From assembly GCF_018129065.1 (NCBI RefSeq), contig NZ_JAAEDM010000030.1, positions 1 through 48,334 of the forward strand: DNA of 48,334 nucleotides. The letters run 5' to 3'. A program made the translations under genes and the position numbers. Shown here one piece after another: positions 8,373 to 17,417 of this stretch; position 1 is the stretch's first letter, and each line of letters opens with the position of its first letter. Below the pieces are notes generated by a model. It ran no database searches and had not been told where the DNA came from. It was given only the letters and a program-made list of their open reading frames with translations. Origin of the DNA: Neoroseomonas soli. GTDB taxonomy: Bacteria; Pseudomonadota; Alphaproteobacteria; Acetobacterales; Acetobacteraceae.

Positions 8373-10108
8373 GGCAGCGTTGCTGCAGGCCGCCGCGGAT
8401 GGGGATGCCGCCGGGGGGCCAGCCCCCCGAGCCCCCCGCCGGGAGGCAGAAGCCTCCCGGACCCTCGATTCCTTTGGGGCGAGGAGAGGGAGGGGCATGG
8501 CACGCCCTTCCCGAAGGTCACGCTCACACGCCCCTCCCTCTCCTCGCCCCATTGATCGCGGGGTCCGGGGAGGCCGCCGCCTCCCCGGCGAGGGTCCAGG
8601 GGGCAGCGCCCCCTGGCCGCGCCCCCCAACCGCAGCGCCGCACCCTCGCCATCCTTCTGCCCCGCTTCCACGTGGAGCGCCTGCGCCTTCCCGGCCCTGT
8701 CGCCGTCTGGGCGCAGCGTGGCCCGCGCCGGCTGGTGCTGGCGGTCAACGCCGAGGCCGAGGCGGAGGGGCTGGAGGCGGGCCAGGCGCTCGCCGACGCG
8801 CAGGCGATCCTGCCCGAGGTCATGCTGGTGCCGGGGGACCCGGCCGGCGATGCCGCCGCGCTGGAACGGCTGGCGCTGTGGGCGCTGCGCTTCACGCCGT
8901 TGGTGGGGAAAGTGGGCGAGGACGGCCTGGTGCTCGACATCACCGGCGTCGAGCACCTCTTCGGCGGCGAGGTCGCCTTGCGCGAGGAGGTGCTGACCCG
9001 GCTGGCGCGCATGGGCCTGTCGGCTGTTGGTGCGGTCGCCAGCACGGCGGGCACGGCGGTGGCGCTGGTGCGGGCCGGATGGAGTGGGGTGGTGCCCTCG
9101 GGACAGGAGGCGGCGACCATCGCCCCCCTGTCACTCGCCGCGCTGCATCTGGAACCGGCGCTGACGGCCATCCTGCAAGGGCTCGGCCTGCGGGATGTCG
9201 GCAGTGTCGATGCCCAGCCGCGCCCCGCGCTGGTGCGACGCTTCGGCACCGGCCTGGCGCGGGCGCTGGATGAAGCCCTGGGCCGCGCCTCGCGCCCGAT
9301 CACGCCCATCCGCCCCCCGCCGGAGATGGCCGTGGCGCGGGACTTCGCCGATCCGGTGGTGACGCGGGAGGGGATCGAGGCGGCCCTCGCCGGATTGCTG
9401 GAGGATCTGTGCCGCGCCCTGCGCGAGGCCGGGCGTGGCGCGCGGCGGATGCTGCTGCGGGCGCATCGCGCCGATGGCGACGTGCAGGAGATCGCGATCG
9501 GCACCGGCCTGGCGACACGGGAACCGAAGCACCTCGCGCGCCTGTTTCACGAAAAACTGGAATGTCTGGCGCCGGATTGCGGCTTCGAGCGGATCACGCT
9601 GGAAGCGGCGCGAACGGACCCGTTGACCGGCGTGCAGGACGGGCTGGGCACCGCCGGCCACACGGCGCGGCGGGAGGAACTGGCCCAACTGCTCGACCGT
9701 CTCTCGCAACGGCTGGCGGTGTGGCGCCTGGCGCCAAGGCCCTCCCATTGGCCGGAACGGGCGGCGCGCCGGGTCGGCGCCTTCGAGGAAGTGGAAGAAC
9801 CGGAAGGCTGGGCCACCCGCCCGCGCCCGGTCCGGCTGCTGCGCCGCCCTCTATATATAAGTGCCGTGGCGCTGCTGCCCGACGCCCCGCCCTCCCTGTT
9901 GCGAATCGGACGGGAAACGCTGCGGGTGGTCCATGCCGAGGGGCCGGAGCGCTTCGAACCGGAATGGTGGCGCGACCGGCCGGACCGCAAGCTGCGCGAC
10001 TACTACCGGGTGGAACTGGCCTCCGGCGCGCGCCTCTGGGTCTGCCGCGTCGGACTGGCCGAACCGGGAGAGGCCGCCCGCTGGGTCCTGCACGGCCATC
10101 TGCCATGA
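8369..10108 (+). CDS. imuB: ImuB, Y-family polymerase-like mutasome protein with repeat-encoded N-terminal insert
   Basis: ImuB is a catalytically inactive Y-family polymerase relative that recruits DnaE2 to the clamp during SOS mutagenesis. The family domain begins at about residue 91 (RRTLAILLPRFHVERL) and continues through the finger/palm region (DGLVLDITGVEHLFGGE) and little-finger region to a C-terminal domain near 470-579. At 579 aa it is longer than typical homologues because residues about 15-83 are Gly/Pro-rich and encoded by an inserted palindromic repeat (8411-8616). The ATG at 8369 overlaps the imuA stop and is the natural start. After the repeat there is no ATG or GTG before the domain, only a TTG at 8552. 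It overlaps dnaE2 by 4 nt. Confidence 0.88.
   Translation: MRQRCCRPPRMGMPPGGQPPEPPAGRQKPPGPSIPLGRGEGGAWHALPEGHAHTPLPLLAPLIAGSGEAAASPARVQGAAPPGRAPQPQRRTLAILLPRFHVERLRLPGPVAVWAQRGPRRLVLAVNAEAEAEGLEAGQALADAQAILPEVMLVPGDPAGDAAALERLALWALRFTPLVGKVGEDGLVLDITGVEHLFGGEVALREEVLTRLARMGLSAVGAVASTAGTAVALVRAGWSGVVPSGQEAATIAPLSLAALHLEPALTAILQGLGLRDVGSVDAQPRPALVRRFGTGLARALDEALGRASRPITPIRPPPEMAVARDFADPVVTREGIEAALAGLLEDLCRALREAGRGARRMLLRAHRADGDVQEIAIGTGLATREPKHLARLFHEKLECLAPDCGFERITLEAARTDPLTGVQDGLGTAGHTARREELAQLLDRLSQRLAVWRLAPRPSHWPERAARRVGAFEEVEEPEGWATRPRPVRLLRRPLYISAVALLPDAPPSLLRIGRETLRVVHAEGPERFEPEWWRDRPDRKLRDYYRVELASGARLWVCRVGLAEPGEAARWVLHGHLP
8411..8616. repeat. Composite palindromic repeat inserted in frame in imuB
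   Basis: Five hairpins lie head to tail here. There is a G6/C6 stem at 8413-8428, a 9-bp stem at 8439-8447/8452-8460, and perfect 22-bp arms at 8475-8496 and 8530-8551 around a 33-nt spacer. A 10-bp stem at 8565-8574/8579-8588 and a 9-bp stem at 8596-8604/8608-8616 follow. The left two hairpins, read on the minus strand, resemble the right two read on the plus strand (both start GGGTCCGGG). The whole is therefore two diverged copies of one double-hairpin unit in opposite orientation flanking a third palindrome. Its length keeps the imuB frame open. Confidence 0.8.
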
Positions 10109-13100
10109 CCGGCTTCGCCGAGCTCGGCGCGCTGACCAACTTCTCCTTCCTGGAAGGGGCGTCGCATCCGCACGAGATCGTCGGGACTGCGAAGGCGCTC
10201 GGCCATGCGGCGGTCGGCGTGACGGATCGCAATTCCTTCGCCGGCGTGGTGCGGGCGCATGTGGCGGCGAAGGAACAGGGGCTGCGCTTCGTCCCCGGCG
10301 TGCGGCTCTGCCTGGCGGATGGGTTCGACTACCTCGCCTGGCCGACCGATCGCGCCGCCTGGGGACGGCTGACGCGGCTGCTCTCGGCCGGGCGGATGGC
10401 CGCGCCGAAAGGCGAGTGCCGGATCGACCGCGACGCGCTGGTCACTCATGCGGAAGGCTGCGTGATGGCCCTGGCCGTCCCCGACGATATCGGCACGGAT
10501 TTCGCGGCCCGGCTGCGTGCCGATGCGGCGGCGCTGCGTCCGCATCTCGCGCTGCCGCTGTTCTGCGCCGTCGCGCATCGCTTCCGCGGCGATGATCGCA
10601 GGCGACTCGATGCGCTGGCGCGGCTCGGGCCGCCGCTGCTCGCCGCCGGCGGCACGCGCTACCACGCGCCGGAACGGCGCCGCCTGGCCGACGTGCTCAC
10701 GGCGATCAGGCTCCGCACGACGATCGATGCACTCGGCTTCGCGGCGGAGGCGAATGCCGAGGCGCATATGAAGCCGCCGGCCGAGATGCTGCGCCTCTTC
10801 CAGGGTCATGAGGACGCCATCGCGAACACGCAGCGCGTCGTGCAGGCATGCCGCTTCAGCCTCGACAGCCTGCGCTACGAATATCCGAAGGAGGTCCTCG
10901 ATACCGGCCGCACGGCGCAAGAAACGCTGGAAGCACGCGTTGAACGGGCGCTCGCGGAACGCTGGCCGCAGGGGCCCTCGGCGAAGCTGCGCCGTCTGCT
11001 CGATGAGGAACTCGCGCTGATCGCGCAGCTCGACTACGCACCCTACTTCCTGACGGTGCACGAGATCGTCCGCTTCGCGGAGAGCAAGGGCATCCTCTTC
11101 CAGGGGCGCGGCTCGGCGGCGAATTCGGCGGTCTGCTACGTACTCGGCATCACCGCGGCGGATGTCGAGACGCACGACCTGCTCTTCGCCCGCTTCCTCT
11201 CGACCGCGCGCAACGAACCGCCCGACATCGACGTGGATTTCGAACACGAGCGGCGCGAGGAAGTGATCCAGCACATCTACGAACGCTATGGCCGCGACCG
11301 CGCCGCACTCTGCGCCACGCTCGCCCGCTACCGGCCGCGCAGCGCGATCCGGGAAGTCGGCAAGGCGCTCGGCCTGACCGAGGACATCACCGCCGGCCTG
11401 GCCAAATCCGTCTGGGGCCCACGCGGCGATCGTGACATGACGGAGATCGCCGCCGAGAAAGGGCTGGATGCGGCGGGTGATCCGCGGCTCGCCATGGCGC
11501 TGGAACTGGCGGACGAGATCCAGGATTTCCCGCGCCATCTCTCCACCCATGTCGGCGGCTTCGTCATCACCGAGGGGCCGCTCGTGGAACTCGCCGTCGT
11601 CGCCAATGCGGCGATGGAGAACCGCACCACGCTGGAATGGGACAAGGACGACATCGAGGCGCTGCGCATGCTGAAGGTGGATGTGCTCGGCCTCGGCATG
11701 CTGACCTGCCTGCGGCGCGGCTTCGGGCTGATCGAGCAGCACCACGGCACCCGCATCGGGCTGCGGGACATGACGCTGGACGACCCGCGCATCTACGACA
11801 TGCTGTGCAAGGCCGACGCCATCGGTGTCTTCCAGGTGGAAAGCCGCGCGCAGATGAACATGCTGCCGCGCCTCAAGCCGCGGAAGTTCTACGACCTGGT
11901 GGTGGAGGTGGCGATTGTCCGCCCGGGGCCGATCCAGGGCGACATGGTGCATCCCTATCTGCGTCGCCGTGACGGAATCGAGAAGGCGGACATCCCCTCC
12001 CCGGCCAATGGCGACCCGGCCGAGTTGAAGGCTGTCCTGCAGCACACCTTCGGCGTGCCTCTGTTCCAGGAACAGGCGATGCGCATCGCCATCGTCGCCG
12101 CCGGCTTCACCCCGACGGAGGCGGATGCGCTGCGCCGCTCCATGGCGACCTTCCGCAACGAGGGGAAGGTGGCGGCGTTCCAGCAGAAGTTCATCACCGG
12201 CATGCTCCGGCGCGGCTATCCGCGGGACTTCGCCGAACGTTGCTTCCAGCAGATCGAGGGCTTCGGCAGCTACGGCTTCCCGGAAAGCCACGCCATGTCC
12301 TTCGCCTTGCTGGTCTATGCGAGCGCCTGGGTGAAGTGCCATCACCCTGCGGTCTTCGCCTGCGCGCTGCTCAACAGCCAGCCCATGGGCTTCTACGCGC
12401 CGGCGCAGATCGTGCGCGACGCGAAGGCGCATGGCGTCGCCGTGCGCGCGGTGGACGTGACCGCGAGCAACTGGGATTGCACGTTGGAAGCCGATCCGCG
12501 CAGTGCGGAAGGACTGGCACTGCGGCTCGGCCTGCGGCTCGTCACGGGCCTTGGCGAAGCAGAGGCGAAACGCATCATGGAGGCGCGGGCCGAGGCCCCC
12601 TTCGCTTCCATCGCGGACCTCACGCAACGGGCTCGGCTCGACCGTCAGGCGTTGGAGTCCTTGGCGCAGGCGGATGCCTTCCACGGCCTGGGCCGCGACC
12701 GCCGTGCTGCCCTGTGGGATGCGGCGGCGCTGTCGGGCCCGTCGCCGCCGCTCGCCGCGCATGATGGCGCCGAAGCCGCCCCCCGGCTGCCGCGCGCGAC
12801 GGCCGGGGAGCAGACGGTGCTCGACTATGCCGCCACGGGGCTGACGCTGCGCGCCCATCCGCTGGCGCTGCTGCGACCGCAACTGGATGCGATGGGCCTC
12901 GCGAATACGCGCGCGCTGGCCACGGCGCGCCGAGGGCAAGGACTGCGCCTGCCTGGCCTCGTGCTGGTGCGTCAGCGCCCGGGCAGCGCCAAGGGTGTCG
13001 TCTTCTTCACCGTGGAGGATGAGCACGGGATCGCCAACCTCATCATGTATCCCGACATCGCCGAGCGCTTCCGCGCCACGGTCGTCGCCGCCCGCCTGAT

Positions 13101-13326
13101 CGTCGCCGAAGGGACGGTGGAACGGCACGACGCTTCCGCCGTGCCCGTCATCCACCTGCTGGTCACACGGGCGAGCGACCATTCCCACCTGCTGGGCGAC
13201 CTGCACCGGATCGACGCCGCGCGCTGGGAAGGCGCCATGGCCAGGGCGGATGAGGTACGGCACCCGGATTACCGAGGCCAGGCCCGCCCCCGGTTGCGCC
13301 TTCCGCCGAGCCGGGATTTCCATTGA
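10105..13326 (+). CDS. dnaE2: Error-prone DNA polymerase III alpha-type subunit DnaE2 (ImuC)
   Basis: This 1073-aa C-family polymerase carries out SOS-induced translesion synthesis with ImuA and ImuB. An N-terminal PHP domain (about 4-220) begins ELGALTNFSFLEGASHPHE. The palm carries PPDIDVDF with metal-binding Asp374 and Asp376, and the third carboxylate is Asp526 in KVDVLGLG. Fingers follow (VEVAIVRPGPIQGDMVHPYL), with a C-terminal OB-fold around 925-1040 (GLVLVRQRPGSAKGVVFFTVED, in two segments). DnaE2-specific features are the short PHP domain and the missing C-terminal tau-binding part. The ATG overlaps the imuB stop. The upstream frame is open to 9409 only because of GC-rich codon bias. 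Length is typical for DnaE2. Confidence 0.95.
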   Translation: MTGFAELGALTNFSFLEGASHPHEIVGTAKALGHAAVGVTDRNSFAGVVRAHVAAKEQGLRFVPGVRLCLADGFDYLAWPTDRAAWGRLTRLLSAGRMAAPKGECRIDRDALVTHAEGCVMALAVPDDIGTDFAARLRADAAALRPHLALPLFCAVAHRFRGDDRRRLDALARLGPPLLAAGGTRYHAPERRRLADVLTAIRLRTTIDALGFAAEANAEAHMKPPAEMLRLFQGHEDAIANTQRVVQACRFSLDSLRYEYPKEVLDTGRTAQETLEARVERALAERWPQGPSAKLRRLLDEELALIAQLDYAPYFLTVHEIVRFAESKGILFQGRGSAANSAVCYVLGITAADVETHDLLFARFLSTARNEPPDIDVDFEHERREEVIQHIYERYGRDRAALCATLARYRPRSAIREVGKALGLTEDITAGLAKSVWGPRGDRDMTEIAAEKGLDAAGDPRLAMALELADEIQDFPRHLSTHVGGFVITEGPLVELAVVANAAMENRTTLEWDKDDIEALRMLKVDVLGLGMLTCLRRGFGLIEQHHGTRIGLRDMTLDDPRIYDMLCKADAIGVFQVESRAQMNMLPRLKPRKFYDLVVEVAIVRPGPIQGDMVHPYLRRRDGIEKADIPSPANGDPAELKAVLQHTFGVPLFQEQAMRIAIVAAGFTPTEADALRRSMATFRNEGKVAAFQQKFITGMLRRGYPRDFAERCFQQIEGFGSYGFPESHAMSFALLVYASAWVKCHHPAVFACALLNSQPMGFYAPAQIVRDAKAHGVAVRAVDVTASNWDCTLEADPRSAEGLALRLGLRLVTGLGEAEAKRIMEARAEAPFASIADLTQRARLDRQALESLAQADAFHGLGRDRRAALWDAAALSGPSPPLAAHDGAEAAPRLPRATAGEQTVLDYAATGLTLRAHPLALLRPQLDAMGLANTRALATARRGQGLRLPGLVLVRQRPGSAKGVVFFTVEDEHGIANLIMYPDIAERFRATVVAARLIVAEGTVERHDASAVPVIHLLVTRASDHSHLLGDLHRIDAARWEGAMARADEVRHPDYRGQARPRLRLPPSRDFH

Positions 13327-13338
13327 CGCGCGCAGTTA

Positions 13339-13360
13339 TTGCGATTCATTCTCATTTGCC
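13339..13360. promoter_or_regulatory. Probable Fur box
   Basis: The core GATTCATTCTCATTTGC (13343-13359) resembles proteobacterial Fur operators; on the other strand it reads GCAAATGAGAATGAATC, close to the usual GCAAATGAGAATCATT. A TTGACG hexamer at 13323-13328 could be the -35 element, which would put the operator over the -10 region. It lies 31 nt before the gene at 13392, so that gene is probably iron-repressed. The AT-rich stretch stands out sharply from the surrounding sequence. Confidence 0.55.
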
Positions 13361-13391
13361 ATAGCCCTGCGAAGCCGCAAGAGGAGCCCCG

Positions 13392-13856
13392 ATGACCACG
13401 AGCGGACTTCCGGATTGGCCATGGGTCCATGCCGAGGCCGACACCCTGCCGCAGGCCGAGCGCCTGCTGCTGGACGCCCTGCGCGCCTGGCATGGAGCGG
13501 CCCGCGCCGGCCTGCCGCCCGAGCCAGCCGCAAGACTGGTCCTGGCAGCAGAGGATGCCGCCGCCGCGGCACCACCGCTGGACGCCTTGCTGCGAGCCGC
13601 GCCCGTCGCCGCGGGCTGCCGCTTCTGCCCGCGCGTCGCCGCGCCGGAGGCCGCGTTGCTCCTCGCCTGCGCCCTGGCGCAGCGCGGCGCGCGCACCGAG
13701 GCGCTGGCCGCGCTGCTCCGCCTGCTGCCGCTGCGCACCGCCTATGCCGCCATGCCGGCGGCGATCCACCTCGGTTGCGCCCTTCGTCGGGCCGGCCTGC
13801 TCCTGCGCCACCCGATCAGGGAGGCGATGCGCCATCCTCCGGCGGCGCGAGGGTGA
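13392..13856 (+). CDS. Small Ala/Leu-rich protein of unknown function, probably Fur-controlled
   Basis: This 154-aa protein is not recognised. It starts with an ATG preceded by AGAGGAG and shows strong GC3 bias, so it looks like a real gene. It is cytosolic by appearance, with no signal peptide. It is mostly alpha-helical, rich in Ala, Leu and Arg, and has paired helices that could form a helical-repeat fold. A CRFCPR pair of cysteines near residues 76-79 is the only distinctive motif. The preceding Fur-like operator suggests iron-dependent expression, so a role in iron handling is possible. The last 41 nt overlap the 3' end of mccA on the other strand. Confidence 0.65.
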   Translation: MTTSGLPDWPWVHAEADTLPQAERLLLDALRAWHGAARAGLPPEPAARLVLAAEDAAAAAPPLDALLRAAPVAAGCRFCPRVAAPEAALLLACALAQRGARTEALAALLRLLPLRTAYAAMPAAIHLGCALRRAGLLLRHPIREAMRHPPAARG

Positions 13857-15810
13857 CGATCTCCGTCCCCTCCTCCACGCTGTCACCCGCCGCGCAGCCG
13901 ACATGGGCGACGACGCCGTCCGCCGGCGCGGAGATGCGCAGTTCCGTCTTCATCGCTTCCAGGATCGCGACGAGCTGGCCACGCGCGACCCGGTCGCCGA
14001 CGCCGACGAGAAGCTGCACGACGCGGCCGGGAATGGGGGCGGACAATCGCCCTTCCGCCGCCGCCTCTCCGCCCCGCGGGGCGTAGGGGTCGAGGAGACG
14101 CAGCGTGTAGTCCTCGCCACCGAACGTCAGGCTGGCCACGCCGTCATCGAGCGCGAGAGGCATGGGGTACCAGACGCCGTCGAGCGAAGCGCGCGGTCCG
14201 AGCGACAGATCCACCGCAATACGGATGGAAGGGCCATCATCCACCACGGCCTCCGCATGGCCGCGACGCCGACGGACGAGGACCCGCCTCTGCCGCACCT
14301 CGTCGCGCAGCAGCAGGAGTTGCTCGGCGGCACCGAACAGGCGGAATCCGTCGCTCCGTTCCCAGGGTGAATTGCCGGCGGCATCGAGCCGCGGCCGCGC
14401 CAGGTACACCGCCGTGAAGCCCGCGAGCACCTCCACCGGTGCTTCGCGCGGCGGCGGAATGAGCGCCGCCGCGTGGCGTGCCGCGAAGCCGGTGTCGAGT
14501 TCCCCGGTGCGCATCGCGGGATGCGCCACCAGCCGCCGCAGGAAGCCGAGATTCGTGGTCAGCCCGCCGAGCTGCGTTTCCGCCAGGGCCCGCGTGAGAC
14601 GCTCCAGGGCTTCTGCACGATCCGAACCGGCGGCAATAACCTTCGCGATCATCGGGTCATAGAAGGGCGTGATCGTGTCGCCGGCCCGGACGCCGGTGTC
14701 CACGCGCACGCCGGCGGTCGGGGCAGGCGGAAGGAAGCGGCGGAGCGTGCCGACCGAAGGGCGGTAATCCTGTGCCGGGTCCTCGGCATAGAGCCGCACC
14801 TCGACCGCATGTCCGCGAGGTTCCGGCGGCCAGTCGGCCGGAAGGGCCTCACCCGCGGCGACCCGCAACTGCCATTCGACCAGGTCGAGGCCGGTGATCA
14901 TCTCCGTCACCGGGTGCTCCACCTGCAGGCGCGTGTTCATCTCCATGAAGAAGGCGTCCTCGCCTTCGACGATGAACTCGATCGTGCCGGCATTGACGTA
15001 GCCGACCGCCTGCGCCGCGGCGACCGCGGCCACATGCAGGCGTTCGCGCAGCGCAGGAGAAAGGTCGGGCGCCGGCGCTTCCTCCAGCACCTTCTGATGC
15101 CGGCGCTGAACCGAGCAGTCGCGCGTATGAAGATGCACCGTGCGGCCGTGCCGGTCGGCGAAGACCTGCACCTCGACATGGCGCGGCTTCTGCAGGTAGC
15201 GCTCGAGCAGGACGCGGTCGTCACCGAAGGCGGCCTTGGCCTCGCGCCGCGCGCCGGCGAGTTCGTCGAGGAAATCCGCGGCGGAATGGACCGGCCGCAT
15301 GCCCTTGCCGCCGCCGCCCGCGCTCGCCTTGATCAGCACCGGGAAGCCGATGCGCGCGGCTTCGGCGGCGAGGCGATCCTCCGACTGGTCCTCGCCATGG
15401 TAGCCCGGCACCACGGGTACCCCGGCGGCGACCATCAGCGCCTTGGATTCTGCCTTGCTGCCCATGGCCCGGATCGCCGCAGGCGGCGGCCCGACGAAGC
15501 TGATGCCGGCGGCGGCGCAGGCTTCCGCGAACGCGGCATTCTCCGAAAGGAAGCCGTAGCCGGGATGAATCGCCTCGGCACCGCAGGCGCGCGCGACCTC
15601 GATGATCCGGTCGGCGCGCAGGTAGGAGTCGTGTGCCGCGGCCGGACCGATGGGGTGCGCCTCATCGGCGAGGGCCACATGCAGGGCGCCGGCATCCGCC
15701 TCGCTGAAGACGGCGATGCACCGGATGCCCATGCGCCGGGCCGTACGCATGATGCGACAGGCGATCTCGCCACGATTGGCGATGAGGAGGCTGCGGAACA
15801 TCGCCATCAC
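13816..15810 (-). CDS. mccA: Methylcrotonyl-CoA carboxylase, biotin-carboxylase/BCCP alpha subunit
   Basis: This 664-aa subunit carboxylates its own biotin with ATP and bicarbonate; the carboxyl group then passes to 3-methylcrotonyl-CoA on the beta subunit. It has a biotin carboxylase N-domain ([13 protein letters not shown]), an ATP-grasp Gly loop ([11 protein letters not shown]), the catalytic region [14 protein letters not shown], a central BT-type linker, and a C-terminal biotinyl domain with ILEAMKTEL. The biotin lysine is Lys621. The residue after it is Thr, where AMKM is usual. Assignment to MCC rather than propionyl- or acetyl-CoA carboxylase rests on the neighbouring MCC-beta and isovaleryl-CoA dehydrogenase. 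The start overlaps the mccB stop by 4 nt. It is the last gene of the operon. Confidence 0.88.
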   Translation of the reverse strand: MMAMFRSLLIANRGEIACRIMRTARRMGIRCIAVFSEADAGALHVALADEAHPIGPAAAHDSYLRADRIIEVARACGAEAIHPGYGFLSENAAFAEACAAAGISFVGPPPAAIRAMGSKAESKALMVAAGVPVVPGYHGEDQSEDRLAAEAARIGFPVLIKASAGGGGKGMRPVHSAADFLDELAGARREAKAAFGDDRVLLERYLQKPRHVEVQVFADRHGRTVHLHTRDCSVQRRHQKVLEEAPAPDLSPALRERLHVAAVAAAQAVGYVNAGTIEFIVEGEDAFFMEMNTRLQVEHPVTEMITGLDLVEWQLRVAAGEALPADWPPEPRGHAVEVRLYAEDPAQDYRPSVGTLRRFLPPAPTAGVRVDTGVRAGDTITPFYDPMIAKVIAAGSDRAEALERLTRALAETQLGGLTTNLGFLRRLVAHPAMRTGELDTGFAARHAAALIPPPREAPVEVLAGFTAVYLARPRLDAAGNSPWERSDGFRLFGAAEQLLLLRDEVRQRRVLVRRRRGHAEAVVDDGPSIRIAVDLSLGPRASLDGVWYPMPLALDDGVASLTFGGEDYTLRLLDPYAPRGGEAAAEGRLSAPIPGRVVQLLVGVGDRVARGQLVAILEAMKTELRISAPADGVVAHVGCAAGDSVEEGTEIVTLAPPEDGASPP

Positions 15811-17417
15811 ATGCGGAACACGCCGAAGCGCGTCTTCTCGATCGGCGCGTTCAGCGCCGCCGCCATGGCGAGCCCCAGAACATCGCGCGTGTCCGCGGGG
15901 TCGATGATGCCGTCGTCCCAGAGGCGCGCGGTGGCATAGACAGGATCCCCCTCGCGCTCATACTTCTCGCGGATCGGTGCCTTGAAGGCTTCCTCCGCCT
16001 CGGCGCTCCAGGCCTCGCCGCGAGCTTCGAGGTTGTCGCGCCGGAGCGTGGCCAGCACGCTCGCTGCCTGCTCGCCGCCCATGACCGAGATGCGTGAATT
16101 CGGCCAGGTGAAGAGGAAGCGCGGCGAATAGGCCCGGCCACACATGCCGTAGTTGCCGGCGCCGAAGGAGCCGCCGGTGATGACGGTGAACTTCGGCACG
16201 TTCGCGCAGGCGACGGCTGTGACCAGCTTCGCCCCGTCCTTGGCGATTCCCCCGGCCTCGTATTTCCGCCCCACCATGAAACCGGCGATGTTCTGCAGGA
16301 ACAGCAGCGGAATGCCGCGCTGGCAGCAGAGCTCGATGAAATGCGCCCCCTTCTGCGCCGATTCCGAGAAGAGGATGCCGTTGTTGGCAAGGATGCCGAC
16401 CGGCATGCCCCAGATGCGCGCGAAGCCGCAGACCAGCGTGGTGCCGTAGCGGTGCTTGAATTCGTCCAGCTCCGAGCCGTCCACGATGCGGGCGATGATC
16501 TCCCGCGCATCGAAGGGCGTGCGTAGGTCCGGCGGGACGACGCCGTGGAGTTCCGCCGGATCGTAGCGCGGCGGCGCCGGATCGCGGACCTCCAGCGCCG
16601 CACGCGCCGGGCGGCCGAGATTGCCGACGATCCGCCGCACCATGCCGAGCGCGTGCATGTCGTCCGCCGCATAGTGGTCCGCCACGCCCGAAAGGCGCGT
16701 ATGCACATCGGCGCCGCCGAGATCCTCGGCGCTGACGATCTCCCCCGTCGCAGCCTTCACGAGTGGTGGGCCAGCGAGGAAGATCGTGCCCTGTTCGCGC
16801 ACGATCACCGCCTCATCGCACATCGCGGGCACATAGGCGCCGCCCGCGGTGCAGGACCCCATCACCGCGGCGATCTGCGGAATGCCGGCCGATGACATGC
16901 GGGCCTGATTGTAGAAGATGCGGCCGAAATGCTCGCGGTCGGGGAAGATCTCGTCCTGGTTCGGCAGGTTCGCGCCGCCGGAATCGACCAGGTAGATGCA
17001 GGGCAGGCGGTTCTGTGTCGCGATTTCCTGCGCGCGCAGGTGCTTCTTCACCGTGATGGGGTAGTAGGTCCCGCCCTTCACCGTCGCATCGTTGGCGACG
17101 ATCACGCATTCGCGCCCGGAAACGCGGCCGATGCCCGTGATCAACCCGGCGCCCGGCACGTCACCTCCGTACATGCCGAAGGCCGCGAGCGAAGAGAGTT
17201 CGAGGAAGGGTGCGCCGGGATCCAGCAGTCGCTCCACGCGCTCCCGCGGCAGCAGCTTGCCACGGCCGAGGTGCTTCTCCCGCGCGGCAGGCGGGCCGCC
17301 GGCGGCGGCTTCCCGCGTGCGCGCCGTCAATCGGTCGAGCAGCGCACGCATCGTCGCCGCATTGGCGCGAAACGCGTCGGACCGCGTCTCGACGGCAGAG
17401 GTAAGGACGTGGCTCAC
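15807..17417 (-). CDS. mccB: Methylcrotonyl-CoA carboxylase, carboxyltransferase beta subunit
   Basis: This 536-aa carboxyltransferase moves the carboxyl group from biotin to 3-methylcrotonyl-CoA, yielding 3-methylglutaconyl-CoA in leucine degradation. Two crotonase-like carboxyltransferase halves are visible. The N-half holds [26 protein letters not shown] (in two conserved pieces) and [14 protein letters not shown]. The C-half holds [20 protein letters not shown] and the [16 protein letters not shown] loop. These are specific to MCC-beta and differ from propionyl-CoA carboxylase beta. Length is typical. It overlaps isovaleryl-CoA dehydrogenase upstream and mccA downstream by 4 nt each, so it is tightly translation-coupled. 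Confidence 0.93.
   Translation of the reverse strand: MSHVLTSAVETRSDAFRANAATMRALLDRLTARTREAAAGGPPAAREKHLGRGKLLPRERVERLLDPGAPFLELSSLAAFGMYGGDVPGAGLITGIGRVSGRECVIVANDATVKGGTYYPITVKKHLRAQEIATQNRLPCIYLVDSGGANLPNQDEIFPDREHFGRIFYNQARMSSAGIPQIAAVMGSCTAGGAYVPAMCDEAVIVREQGTIFLAGPPLVKAATGEIVSAEDLGGADVHTRLSGVADHYAADDMHALGMVRRIVGNLGRPARAALEVRDPAPPRYDPAELHGVVPPDLRTPFDAREIIARIVDGSELDEFKHRYGTTLVCGFARIWGMPVGILANNGILFSESAQKGAHFIELCCQRGIPLLFLQNIAGFMVGRKYEAGGIAKDGAKLVTAVACANVPKFTVITGGSFGAGNYGMCGRAYSPRFLFTWPNSRISVMGGEQAASVLATLRRDNLEARGEAWSAEAEEAFKAPIREKYEREGDPVYATARLWDDGIIDPADTRDVLGLAMAAALNAPIEKTRFGVFRM

Noticed and set aside
9409..10104. Upstream extension of the dnaE2 frame
   Set aside because: It re-reads imuB in another frame, and the PHP domain starts exactly at the ATG overlapping the imuB stop.
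10003..13323. 1106-codon open frame antisense to dnaE2
   Set aside because: It is a shadow of GC-rich codon bias: its translation is Arg/Gln/His-rich with no domain, while the plus strand encodes a full DnaE2.
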